Below are positions 8,433 to 16,163 of a stretch of 34,921 nucleotides of DNA, in pieces. This DNA comes from Pseudomonadota bacterium. Lineage in GTDB: Bacteria; Myxococcota_A; UBA9160; PR03. The notes below the pieces were generated by a model that ran no database searches, was not told the origin of the DNA, and was given only the letters and a program-made list of their open reading frames with translations. Where the stretch lies: positions 1 to 34,921 of the forward strand of contig QEVM01000088.1 in the NCBI GenBank assembly GCA_003576805.1, given 5' to 3'. A program made the translations under genes and the position numbers. Position 1 is the first letter of the stretch, and each line of letters opens with the position of its first letter.

Positions 8433-10154
8433 GTGCCCCACGCCGCGCCGCTGATCACGACGATCGCCGCAGCGCTCGGATTGGCCGCGATCCTCGGCTT
8501 CGTCGCGGTGCGCCTGCGGCTGCCCGCGCTCGTCGGCTATCTCGTCGCGGGCATCCTACTCGGTCCCGCGACGCCCGGCTTCGTCGCCGACGTCGCGCTC
8601 TCGCAGCAGCTCGCCGAGATCGGCGTGATGCTGCTGATGTTCGGCGTCGGGCTGCACTTCTCGCTGGAGGACCTGCTCGCCGTGCGCCGCATCGCGCTGC
8701 CGGGCGCGGTGGCGCAGATCGCCGTCGCGACCGCGCTCGGCGCGGCCGTCGCCTCGTTCTGGGGCTGGAGCTTCGGCGCGGGCCTCGTGTTCGGCCTCGC
8801 GCTCTCGGTCGCGAGCACCGTGGTGCTGATCCGCGCGCTCGAGAGCCGCAGCGCGCTCGACTCGCTCAACGGCCGCATCGCGGTCGGCTGGCTCGTGGTC
8901 GAGGACATCGCGATGGTGGTCGTGCTCGTCGTGCTGCCCGCGCTCTCCGGCGCGCTCGGCGGCGCGGACGCCGCGGGCGGGGCGTCGGGCCAGCGCGGCC
9001 TGCTCGCGGCGCTCGTGATCACGCTCGGCAAGGTGACAGTCTTCGTGGGCCTGATGGTCCTGGTCGGGAGGCGCGTCTTTCCGTGGCTGCTCTGGCAGGT
9101 CGTGCGCACGGGCTCGCGCGAGCTGTTCCTGCTGTGCGTGATCGCGGCCGCCGTGGGGATCGCGTACGGCGCCGCCGCGGTCTTCGACGTCTCGTTCGCG
9201 CTCGGCGCGTTCTTCGCCGGGATGATCCTGCGCGAGTCGTCGTTGAGCCACCGCGCGGCCAGCGAGTCGCTGCCCCTGCGCGACGCGTTCTCCGTCCTCT
9301 TCTTCGTGTCGGTCGGCATGCTGTTCGACCCGGCCATGCTGGTGGACGAGCCGCTCCGGGTGCTGGTCGTGCTCGCGATCATCGTGCTCGGCAAGACGCT
9401 CGCGGCCTTCTGCCTCGTGCTCGCGTTCCGCTATCCGCTGAACACGGCGCTCACGGTGTCGGCCAGCCTCGCGCAGATCGGCGAGTTCTCGTTCATCCTC
9501 GCGAGCCTCGGCGTGTCGTTGGACCTGCTGCCGGCCGAGGGCCACAACCTGATCCTGGCCGGCTCGCTGCTCTCGATCGCGCTGAACCCGCTGGTGTTCG
9601 AGGCGGTGGCGCCGCTGCAGGCGTGGATCCGTTCGCGCTCGCGGCTGGCGCGCGCCATGGAGCGGCCCGACGACCCGCTCGCCGAGCTGCCGACGTCGGT
9701 GGACGAGAGCCGCCTCACCGGGCACGTGGTGGTCGTGGGCTACGGCCGCGTCGGCCGGCGCATCGCCGAAGCGCTGCTGCGCGACGGCATCCCGATCGTC
9801 GTCGCCGAGCAGAACCGCGAGATCGTGGAGCGGCTGCGCGCGCAGGGCGTGCCGGCCGTGTCCGGCGACGCGTCCGATCCGGCGGTGATCGTGCAGGCGC
9901 ACGTCGCGCGTGCGCGCATGCTCGTGATCGCGGTGCCGGACACCTTCCGCGCGCGCAAGATGGTCGAGATCGCGCGCAGGCTGAAGCCCGACATCGAGAC
10001 GGTCGCGCGCGCCCACAGCGACGAGGAGGCCGCGCTGCTCGAGAGCGAGCACGTCGAGAAGGTCTTCATGGGCGAGCACGAGCTCGCGCTCGGCATGCTC
10101 CGCCACGTCCTCGGCCGCGTCGCCGACCAGCCGCCGCGCAGCCGCCGCGCCTGA
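8433..10154 (+). CDS. CPA2-family cation:proton antiporter with C-terminal RCK (TrkA-N) domain
   Basis: This 573-residue inner-membrane transporter resembles KefB/KefC and YbaL (RosB) proteins. The first two-thirds hold roughly 12 hydrophobic segments of the Na+/H+ exchanger fold, including the motif FDVSFALGAFFAGMIL. A soluble nucleotide-binding domain begins at about residue 430 with VVVVGYGRVGRRIAEALL, a Rossmann GxGxxG followed by an acidic residue (AEQNRE). This domain probably gates the exchanger in response to NAD(H) or another nucleotide. Potassium is the usual ion but cannot be assigned. The GTG start at 8433 follows GAGGAGG, 32 bp after the ligase, so the two are probably one transcript. 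It is an odd partner for DNA-repair genes. Confidence 0.92.
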   Translation: MPHAAPLITTIAAALGLAAILGFVAVRLRLPALVGYLVAGILLGPATPGFVADVALSQQLAEIGVMLLMFGVGLHFSLEDLLAVRRIALPGAVAQIAVATALGAAVASFWGWSFGAGLVFGLALSVASTVVLIRALESRSALDSLNGRIAVGWLVVEDIAMVVVLVVLPALSGALGGADAAGGASGQRGLLAALVITLGKVTVFVGLMVLVGRRVFPWLLWQVVRTGSRELFLLCVIAAAVGIAYGAAAVFDVSFALGAFFAGMILRESSLSHRAASESLPLRDAFSVLFFVSVGMLFDPAMLVDEPLRVLVVLAIIVLGKTLAAFCLVLAFRYPLNTALTVSASLAQIGEFSFILASLGVSLDLLPAEGHNLILAGSLLSIALNPLVFEAVAPLQAWIRSRSRLARAMERPDDPLAELPTSVDESRLTGHVVVVGYGRVGRRIAEALLRDGIPIVVAEQNREIVERLRAQGVPAVSGDASDPAVIVQAHVARARMLVIAVPDTFRARKMVEIARRLKPDIETVARAHSDEEAALLESEHVEKVFMGEHELALGMLRHVLGRVADQPPRSRRA

Positions 10155-10156
10155 GG

Positions 10157-10173
10157 CCGGATCACAGATCCGG
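10157..10173. terminator. Perfect hairpin between convergent antiporter and Prim-Pol genes
   Basis: CCGGATC (10157-10163) and GATCCGG (10167-10173) form a 7-bp stem with an ACA loop. It overlaps the last codons and stop of the leftward polymerase gene and follows the antiporter stop by 3 nt. It lacks a T run, so it is a candidate bidirectional terminator only. Confidence 0.4.
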
Positions 10174-11361
10174 ATCCGGCGCCTCCTGCGCCGGCCGCAG
10201 CGCCTCGGGCACCTGGCGCAGGTTCACGCGGATCCGCGTCCAGGTGGACGAGCGCCCGCGCATCGAGTCGACGAGCACGTCGTCGACGGCGAGGTGCGCC
10301 GCCGCATCCGGATGGCGCGCCTTCCAGCGCTCGAGGCCCGCGAGCGCTTCGTCCTTGCTGCGCGACTTGGCGACGACCACGAGCGGCATCTTCACCCGGG
10401 CTGGCTTCTTGGCCGCGCCCTTTGCGCGCGAGGGCGCGACGCGCGGCGCCTCGCGCTCGCCCTTCGCGAAGTGCGGCGGCCACGGCGCGTCGCCGAGGCC
10501 GCCGGCGTGCGGATCGCCAATCTCCGCGAAGCGTCGCGGCACGGTGTCGACGTGGAAGTCCGCGGGGTCGCAGTCGGGCACCTCGTCCCACGCGAGCGGC
10601 GCCGACACGCGCGCGTCGGGCAGCGGGCGCACCGAGTACGCGGAGGCGGTGGTGCGGTCCTTGGCGTTCTGGTTGTAGTCGATGAAGACGCCGTGGCGCT
10701 CTTCCTTCCACCACTTCGAGGTGGCGAGCGCGGGCGCGCGGCGCTCGACCTCGCGCGAGAGCGCGAGCGCCGCGCGCCGCACCTCCGTGAAGCTCCAGCG
10801 CGGCTCGATGCGCGCGAGCACGTGCATGCCGCGCGAGCCGCTCGTCTTCGGCCAGCCGACGAGCCCCGTCTCCTCGAGCAGCGCGCGCACCTCGAGCGCG
10901 ACGCGCCGCACGTCGGCCCACGCGACGCCCGGGCCGGGATCGAGGTCCACGCGCAGCTCGTCGGGGTGCTCGAGGGCGCCCGCGCGCACCGGGTGCGGGT
11001 GCAGCTCGATGCAGCCGAGGTTCACGATCCACGCGAGCCCGGCCGCGTCGTCGACGACGATCTCCTCGGCGGTGCGGCCCGACGGAAACGAGAGCGTCGC
11101 GGTGCGCAGCCACGCCGGCCGGTTCTGCGGCGCGCGCTTCTGGTAGAAGGCCTCGCCCTCGGCGCCGTGCACGAAGCGCTTCAGCACGATCGGCCGGTCG
11201 CGGATGCCGGCGAGCGCGCCGTCCGCGACCGCGAGGTAGTAGCGGACGAGCTCCAGCTTCGAGAGCCGGCGCTCGCGGGAGAAGTAGAGCTTGCTCGGGT
11301 GCGTGATGCGCACCTCGCGCCCGTCGATCGCCAGCAGCTCGGGCGGCTCTTCTCGCGCCAT
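10162..11361 (-). CDS. LigD-type DNA polymerase / Prim-Pol (stand-alone polymerase domain)
   Basis: The 399-residue product matches the archaeo-eukaryotic primase-like polymerase of LigD, but stands alone like mycobacterial Prim-PolC/PolD. It should add ribo- or deoxyribonucleotides at short gaps or ends. Visible catalytic parts are Asp139 and Asp141 (VDLDPGP), the SxSxxxH motif at Ser174, Ser176 and His180, and a third Asp228 (FIDYNQN). A basic Ala/Lys linker near residue 325 leads to a C-terminal module containing GRSSTWTRIRVNL. The ATG at 11361 is preferred to an upstream in-frame start because TAGCCT lies exactly 7 nt before it. It is divergent from polX, with -10 boxes that overlap. Its likely partner is the LigC-type ligase at 7324. 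Confidence 0.9.
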   Translation of the reverse strand: MAREEPPELLAIDGREVRITHPSKLYFSRERRLSKLELVRYYLAVADGALAGIRDRPIVLKRFVHGAEGEAFYQKRAPQNRPAWLRTATLSFPSGRTAEEIVVDDAAGLAWIVNLGCIELHPHPVRAGALEHPDELRVDLDPGPGVAWADVRRVALEVRALLEETGLVGWPKTSGSRGMHVLARIEPRWSFTEVRRAALALSREVERRAPALATSKWWKEERHGVFIDYNQNAKDRTTASAYSVRPLPDARVSAPLAWDEVPDCDPADFHVDTVPRRFAEIGDPHAGGLGDAPWPPHFAKGEREAPRVAPSRAKGAAKKPARVKMPLVVVAKSRSKDEALAGLERWKARHPDAAAHLAVDDVLVDSMRGRSSTWTRIRVNLRQVPEALRPAQEAPDPDL

Positions 11362-11368
11362 GCGGGCG

Positions 11369-11378
11369 AGGCTACACC
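11369..11378. promoter_or_regulatory. Overlapping divergent -10 boxes of Prim-Pol and polX
   Basis: On the minus strand TAGCCT (11369-11374) lies 7 nt before the Prim-Pol ATG. On the plus strand TACACC (11373-11378) lies 6 nt before the polX ATG. The hexamers share two base pairs, and the start codons face away across 23 bp. RNA polymerase could open only one promoter at a time, which would make the two genes compete. Both transcripts would be leaderless. Confidence 0.45.
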
Positions 11379-11384
11379 TGTCCC

Positions 11385-13151
11385 ATGGCGCCTTCGATGC
11401 CCCCTTCGTCACACGATTCGAAGCAGGACGTGCTCGACATGCTGCGCGAGCTCGCCGAGCTGACGCAGATCGACGAGGCCGATCCGCAGTCGTTCCGGGT
11501 GCGCGCCTACGAGACCGCGGCGCAGGCGATCGCCGCGCAGGCCAGCGACCTCGGCCGCCTCACCGTCGAGGAGCTGCGCGAGATCCACGGCATCGGGAAG
11601 AGCACCGCGGACAAGATCCGCGAGCTGCTCGAGACCGGGCGCGTGCGCAAGCTGGAGGAGCTGCGCGCGAAGCACCCGCCGGGCGTCGTCGCGCTGCTGC
11701 GCATCCAGGGGCTCGGGCCGAAGTCGGTGCGCAGGCTGCGCGCGGAGCTGGGCGTCGACTCGATCGACTCGCTGCGCGACGCGCTCGCGCGCCACGCGAT
11801 GCGCGGCGTCGCCGGCTTCGGCGCCAAGGCCGAGCAGAAGCTGGCCGAGTCGCTGGCGCGGCTCGAGGCGCAGGGCTCGCTCGAACGCACGCCGATCTCG
11901 GTCGCGCTGCCGCTCGCGACGCGCATCGTCGAGCGCCTGCGCCAGGTGCCCGGCGTCTCGCACGCGGCCTACTGCGGCTCGCTGCGGCGCTTCGCCGAGA
12001 CGATCGGCGACGTCGACGTCGTCGTGGCGGCGAGCGATCCGGCGCCGGTGATGGACGCGCTCGTCTCGCTGCGCGTGGTCGAGCGCGTGCTCGGGCGCGG
12101 CGACTCGAAGGCGAGCGTCGTCACGCACCGCGGCACGCAGATCGACCTGCGCGTCGTCGGCGCGCACCAGCTCGGCGCGGCGCTGCTCTACTTCACCGGC
12201 TCGAAGACGCACAACATCGAGCTGCGCCAGCGCGCGCTGGCGCGCGGCATGACGCTGAACGAGTACGCGCTCTCCGAGCTGGACGGAGGCCGCGTCGTCG
12301 CGAGCGAGACCGAGGAGCAGATCTACGCGGCGCTCGGCCTGCCGTGGATCCCGCCCGAGCTGCGCGAGGGCGCCGGCGAGATCGCGGCCGCCGAGCGCGG
12401 CGCCCTGCCGGCCCGCATCGGGGACGTGATCGGCGACTTCCACGTGCACACGACCGTGTCGGGCGACGGGCGCTCGACGCTCGAGGAGGTGGTCGCAGCG
12501 GCGCGCGCGCGCGGCACGCGCGTCCTCGCCATCACCGATCACGCCGAGGGGACGCGGTCGGGCGTCGGACGCGAGGCGCTGCTCGAGCAGCGCGCGCGGA
12601 TCCGCGCGCTCCGCGCGGAGCTCGGCGACGAGCTCCTGCTGCTGCACGGCGTCGAGCTCAACATCGGCCCGAACGGCGAGCTCGACTACGACGCCGAGTT
12701 CCGGCGCGGCTTCGACTGGTGCCTCGCGTCGGTGCACGACCGCTTCGAGCTCGACCGCGCCGCGCAGACGCGCCGCATCGTCACCGCGATGCGCGATCCC
12801 GCCGTGCGCATGATCGGCCACCTCTCGGCGCGCATGATCGGCGCGCGCCCGCCGATCGACGTCGACCTCGACGCCGTCCTCGCGGCGGCGGAGGAGACCG
12901 GCACCGCGCTCGAGGTGAACGGCGCGCTGCCGCGCCTCGACCTCTCCGCGGACGCGCTGCGCCGCGCGCGCGAGCGCGACGTCACGTTCGTGCTGACGAG
13001 CGACGCGCACCACGCGCGCGAGCTCGAGCGCGTCGGCTTCGCGGCGCGCAACGCCGAGCGCGCGTGGGTAGGGCCCGACCGCATCGCGAACGCGTGGCCG
13101 GCCGAGCGGCTGTGCGCATGGGTCCGGCGGGAGCCGCGCGAGATCGCTTGA
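11385..13151 (+). CDS. polX: DNA polymerase/3'-5' exonuclease PolX
   Basis: This 588-residue protein has the complete bacterial PolX architecture. A helix-hairpin-helix region comes first (EIHGIGKSTADKIREL near residue 70, and RIQGLGPKSVRRLR near 110). The Pol-beta nucleotidyltransferase follows, with GSLRRFAETIGDVDVV carrying Asp209 and Asp211, and YFTGSKTHNIELRQRA. The C-terminal PHP domain has Asp351, His353 and His355 (DFHVHT), then TDHAEG, VELNIG, IGHLSARMIG and SDAHH, so the metal-dependent exonuclease and AP-site functions look intact. It should fill short gaps in base-excision repair. ATG at 11385 is the first in-frame start and has a -10-like TACACC 6 nt before it. It is divergent from Prim-Pol. 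Confidence 0.95.
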   Translation: MAPSMPPSSHDSKQDVLDMLRELAELTQIDEADPQSFRVRAYETAAQAIAAQASDLGRLTVEELREIHGIGKSTADKIRELLETGRVRKLEELRAKHPPGVVALLRIQGLGPKSVRRLRAELGVDSIDSLRDALARHAMRGVAGFGAKAEQKLAESLARLEAQGSLERTPISVALPLATRIVERLRQVPGVSHAAYCGSLRRFAETIGDVDVVVAASDPAPVMDALVSLRVVERVLGRGDSKASVVTHRGTQIDLRVVGAHQLGAALLYFTGSKTHNIELRQRALARGMTLNEYALSELDGGRVVASETEEQIYAALGLPWIPPELREGAGEIAAAERGALPARIGDVIGDFHVHTTVSGDGRSTLEEVVAAARARGTRVLAITDHAEGTRSGVGREALLEQRARIRALRAELGDELLLLHGVELNIGPNGELDYDAEFRRGFDWCLASVHDRFELDRAAQTRRIVTAMRDPAVRMIGHLSARMIGARPPIDVDLDAVLAAAEETGTALEVNGALPRLDLSADALRRARERDVTFVLTSDAHHARELERVGFAARNAERAWVGPDRIANAWPAERLCAWVRREPREIA

Positions 13152-13177
13152 TCCGCGCGCGGCGCTCGGGATATGGT
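13148..13177 (+). promoter_or_regulatory. Sigma70-like promoter for the gene at 13184 (leaderless)
   Basis: TTGATC (13148-13153), an 18-nt spacer and TATGGT (13172-13177) form a recognisable promoter. The -35 overlaps the polX stop codon. The -10 ends 6 nt before the ATG at 13184, so the transcript would start at the start codon. Confidence 0.5.
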
Positions 13178-13183
13178 GCGCCG

Positions 13184-13909
13184 ATGCGAAGCGGCTGGCG
13201 CAGGTGGCTCGGGATCGCGGTCGTCGCCGTCGGTGCGGCGTTCGCGCTGCTGGCGCTCGCGACGCTGCTGCGCGGCGGCTCGGACGCGCCGCCCGCGCCG
13301 GCGGACGTCGCAGCCGTGCCGCCCGCTTCTGACGCACTGCAGCCGGAGCCGGAGCCGCCGCCCGAGCCGCCCGAGCCGCGCGAGCTCCGGCCGCCCGAGC
13401 TGCTCCCGCCCGAGCCGCCGCCCGGCTTCGCGGCGATCGACCTCGAGGAGGTGCGCGAGGCGCTGCCCGACAACCTCTACTGGGAGCTCGCGGCGCCGAC
13501 CAAGGACCCGCGCCTGCTCGGCGATCGCGAGCGCGAGAAGAAGCGCCGCAACGAGCAGTACGGGAAGGTCCTCTCGGGCACTGGGACCGAGGACGAGATC
13601 CGGGACTACTACGACTACCGCAATCGTATGTCCGCGGATTACGTGCGCTTCGTCGACTACGTGCTGGAGCGCTACCCGGAGAAGCTGGGCGAGCAGGACC
13701 TCGAGCTGCTCCACGTCGCGCGCCGTCTTCACCTCGCCCGCTTGCAGGAGCTTCCGCGCCGCATGCAGGAGGCGTTCGACCGCAAGCGCGAGCAGGACGC
13801 CGCGCGCGAGGCGTGGCTCGCGGACGAGGAAGCCTTCGAAGCCGCCGCGCGCGAAGCCGCCGAAGCCGAAGCGGACGCCGCGACGGCGCCTCCTTCCGAC
13901 ACGCCCTGA
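13184..13909 (+). CDS. Membrane-anchored protein of unknown function with Pro/Glu-rich linker
   Basis: The product is 241 residues. A basic N-terminus (RSGWRRW) precedes one hydrophobic helix at about residues 9-29. A linker dominated by Pro, Glu and Ala follows to about residue 85, long enough to span some of the periplasm. The rest is a charged, helical domain with the compact stretch DNLYWELAAPTKDPRLLGDR, then YGKVLSGTGTEDEIRDYYDY, and an Ala/Glu-rich tail. The topology suggests an anchored protein whose soluble domain lies outside the cytoplasm. I do not recognise a named family. Its own promoter overlaps the end of polX, so it need not be co-regulated with DNA repair. Confidence 0.75.
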   Translation: MRSGWRRWLGIAVVAVGAAFALLALATLLRGGSDAPPAPADVAAVPPASDALQPEPEPPPEPPEPRELRPPELLPPEPPPGFAAIDLEEVREALPDNLYWELAAPTKDPRLLGDREREKKRRNEQYGKVLSGTGTEDEIRDYYDYRNRMSADYVRFVDYVLERYPEKLGEQDLELLHVARRLHLARLQELPRRMQEAFDRKREQDAAREAWLADEEAFEAAAREAAEAEADAATAPPSDTP

Positions 13910-13995
13910 CCCGATCGCGCTCCGATCGCCGCGCCCGCCGCGCCTCCCGCGCCTGACGCGACGCGGCGCACTCTGCGCGGCTCCGCAGTTCCGTG

Positions 13996-14025
13996 TTGAG
14001 CCGTACCCGGCACTCGTGATATGCG
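13996..14025 (+). promoter_or_regulatory. Candidate promoter of the pectinacetylesterase-family gene
   Basis: TTGAGC (13996-14001), an 18-nt spacer and TATGCG (14020-14025) lie in an unusually A/T-containing part of the 149-bp gap after the previous gene. A leader of about 28 nt would carry the GGGAGG ribosome site at 14043-14048. The rest of the gap shows nothing else recognisable. Confidence 0.4.
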
Positions 14026-14046
14026 GGAAAGATTCTCTCTTTGGGA

Positions 14047-14058
14047 GGGCGTACGCCC
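14047..14058. repeat. Perfect 12-bp palindrome abutting a start codon
   Basis: GGGCGTACGCCC is fully self-complementary and ends immediately before the ATG at 14059. It also overlaps the end of the GGGAGG ribosome site. It could be a protein-binding operator or, less likely, a small mRNA structure that limits initiation. Confidence 0.45.
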
Positions 14059-15378
14059 ATGTCACTTCTGCATTCGCTCCGATCGCGATCGATCGGGCGG
14101 GCCGCATGCGCGGCCTTGCTCGTCAGCGGCTTGTCATTCGCCACCGCCAACGGCATCGGCATCGAGGACGTCGTGGACGGCGGCAACAACTACGCCTGGC
14201 AGGAAGTGCGGTTGCCGGGAACGATCTGCGGGAACGGCTCGCAGTACAAGTTCTACGTCTACGACAGCCCGACCTCGAACAACATGTTGATCTCGTTCGA
14301 GGGCGGCGGCGCGTGTTGGGACTACGACACGTGCAGCGGTCGCGCGGGCATCCTCGGCGCCGCGCACCCGAACGGCATCCCCGACAACTACATCCAGGAC
14401 TTCCAGCCGAAGTACGTGTCGCCGCTCGTGAACGGCGCGGACCCCGGCATTCCGGGCCGCCCCAAGAAGGACATCGCGACCAAGGGCTTCGACATGGTGT
14501 ACGTGCCGTACTGCACGGGCGACGTGCACATCGGCAACAACGTCAAGACCTACACGGACCCGACCGGCCAGAACCCGCCGCTCACCTTCCGCCACAACGG
14601 CTACAACAACACGATGGCCGTGCTGACCTACCTGCGCGGCCGCTTCCCGAGCATCAACAAGCTGCTCGTGACCGGCTTCAGCGCGGGCGGCGTCGCCTCG
14701 CACGCCGGCTACTACTTCGCGCGCCGCACCTTGCTGCCCGCCCGCGGCTACATGCTGAACGACTCGGGCCCGACCTTCCCGGCGCCCAACTCGACCTACA
14801 AGTCGCGCCCGCTCCACGACCTCATCAAGACCAGCTGGAACCTGACGTCGGTCTACAGCCAGCTGCCCGCGCCGTTCAACCAGAACGACTTCGGCACGAT
14901 GACCGACATGATCGCGCAGCAGTTCCCCGGCGACCTGCTCGCGTACACCGGGTACTCGAGCGACTACAACTTCTCGCGCTTCTCGTACGAGCGCTTCTAC
15001 CCGGGCATCACGCAGGCCACGATCCTCGCCTACTGGCGGCAGGACCAGGCCAACTTCGTCAACAAGATGAAGACCTACTCGAACTTCAGCTATCACATCC
15101 CGTGGCACCGCCCGATCAACGACAGCCACTGCTCGGCCATCATCACCTTCATGGGAAGCCACGCGTGCTCGAGCATCCGCAAGAAGTACTGGTACGAGAT
15201 CCCGTGGCCGCAGTCCTGGAAGTGCACCGGGACGTTCCGGCCGATGGAGACGTTCCTCTCCAACTGGCTCACCAACAACCAGCAGCAGCGGATCGTCGAG
15301 ACCGAGAACTACTACAACAACGAAGATCCGGGCATGTCCATCGTCGCGCCGCTCATCAACGACGCGCTCGACGGCTGA
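14059..15378 (+). CDS. Secreted pectinacetylesterase-family hydrolase (PAE/Notum-like)
   Basis: The 439-residue protein has a signal peptide (residues 1-30, ending SFATA) and is probably secreted. It has the alpha/beta-hydrolase features of the pectinacetylesterase family: FEGGGACWD near residue 80 (oxyanion-hole region), YVPYCTGDVHIGN at about 148-160, the nucleophile Ser208 in GFSAGG, and a likely catalytic His in NDSHCSA. Several cysteines may form disulfides. Family members remove acetyl or acyl esters from polysaccharides or proteins; bacterial substrates are mostly unknown. ATG at 14059 is chosen over an upstream TTG (14041) because GGGAGG sits correctly. The gene is rich in Asn, Tyr and Phe codons with C at the third position, which lowers its GC locally. 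It ends before a strong hairpin, so it appears monocistronic. Confidence 0.85.
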   Translation: MSLLHSLRSRSIGRAACAALLVSGLSFATANGIGIEDVVDGGNNYAWQEVRLPGTICGNGSQYKFYVYDSPTSNNMLISFEGGGACWDYDTCSGRAGILGAAHPNGIPDNYIQDFQPKYVSPLVNGADPGIPGRPKKDIATKGFDMVYVPYCTGDVHIGNNVKTYTDPTGQNPPLTFRHNGYNNTMAVLTYLRGRFPSINKLLVTGFSAGGVASHAGYYFARRTLLPARGYMLNDSGPTFPAPNSTYKSRPLHDLIKTSWNLTSVYSQLPAPFNQNDFGTMTDMIAQQFPGDLLAYTGYSSDYNFSRFSYERFYPGITQATILAYWRQDQANFVNKMKTYSNFSYHIPWHRPINDSHCSAIITFMGSHACSSIRKKYWYEIPWPQSWKCTGTFRPMETFLSNWLTNNQQQRIVETENYYNNEDPGMSIVAPLINDALDG

Positions 15379-15393
15379 TTCCGATCTCGTGCG

Positions 15394-15427
15394 ACGGCCG
15401 GGAGTCCGCGCGGGCTCCCGGCCGTTT
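15394..15427 (+). terminator. Strong rho-independent-like terminator after the esterase gene
   Basis: ACGGCCGGGAG (15394-15404) and CTCCCGGCCGT (15415-15425) form a perfect 11-bp GC-rich stem with a 10-nt loop, followed by TTT. It begins 16 nt after the stop codon. The T run is short, but this is the most stable hairpin I found in the window. Confidence 0.65.
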
Positions 15428-15485
15428 CGCGCCCGGCGCGTCGCGCAGCGCGCAGGGCATCGCGCGGCTGGCGCTGCTGGCGTTC

Positions 15486-16163
15486 GTGGCGCTCGCGCCG
15501 GCGGCGCCCGTGCGAGCGCAGGACGACGAACCCGCCCGCGCCGACGCGCTCGGGATCGGTCAGATGCCGATTCCGCAGCCGTTCACGCCCGAGCAGCGCT
15601 TCCTGCACGCCGCGCGCACCGGCGATCGCGCGACGCTGCGGGTCGCGCTCGAACGCGGCGTCGCACCCACCGCGCGCGACGACCTCGGCCGCAACGCGCT
15701 GCTGCTCGCCGTGCGCGACGCGAACCGCCTCGACCTCGCGAAGATGCTGCACGAGAAGGGCGTGCCGCTCGACGAGCCCGACATCGGCGGGCGCGCCGCG
15801 CTCTCGTGGGCCGCGGCCGAAGGCCGGCTCGAAGCGGTGCGCTGGCTCGTGGAGCAGGGCGCAAAGGTCGACCGCCGCGAGTCGGACGCGCGCACGCCGC
15901 TGATCCACGCGGCGGCGGGCGGCCACGGCGAGGTCGTCGCCTTCCTGCTCGATCGCGGCGCTGCGGTGAACGCCGCCGACCGCTTCGGCGACACCGCGCT
16001 GATGATGGCGTGCAGCAAGGGCCAGGACGCCACCGCGGAGCTGCTCTTGCAGCGCGGCGCGGATCCGTCGCAGCGCAATCAGGAAGGGCGCACGGCCGCG
16101 GACGTCGCCGCGCCGGGCTCCGCGGTCTGCCGCAGCGCCGGCGCCCTGCAGTCGCCGCGTTGA
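15486..16163 (+). CDS. Exported ankyrin-repeat protein (start codon unresolved)
   Basis: The frame encodes a clear export signal (ARLALLAFVALAPAAPVRA before QDDE), then ankyrin repeats from about 15600. The repeat cores include GRNALLLAVRDANRLDLAKM, GRAALSWAAAEGRLEAVRWL, ARTPLIHAAAGGHGEVVAFL and GDTALMMACSKGQDATAELL; a fifth is partial. Ankyrin repeats bind other proteins, here probably in the periplasm. The listed start is the first GTG, at 15486, but it would cut the signal peptide in half. In-frame codons upstream are only CTG (15375, 15468 and others), ATT (15378) or ATC (15459); the true start may be one of these. It begins just past the terminator hairpin. Its stop overlaps the TTG start of lnt, so the two are coupled. 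Confidence 0.75.
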   Translation: MALAPAAPVRAQDDEPARADALGIGQMPIPQPFTPEQRFLHAARTGDRATLRVALERGVAPTARDDLGRNALLLAVRDANRLDLAKMLHEKGVPLDEPDIGGRAALSWAAAEGRLEAVRWLVEQGAKVDRRESDARTPLIHAAAGGHGEVVAFLLDRGAAVNAADRFGDTALMMACSKGQDATAELLLQRGADPSQRNQEGRTAADVAAPGSAVCRSAGALQSPR

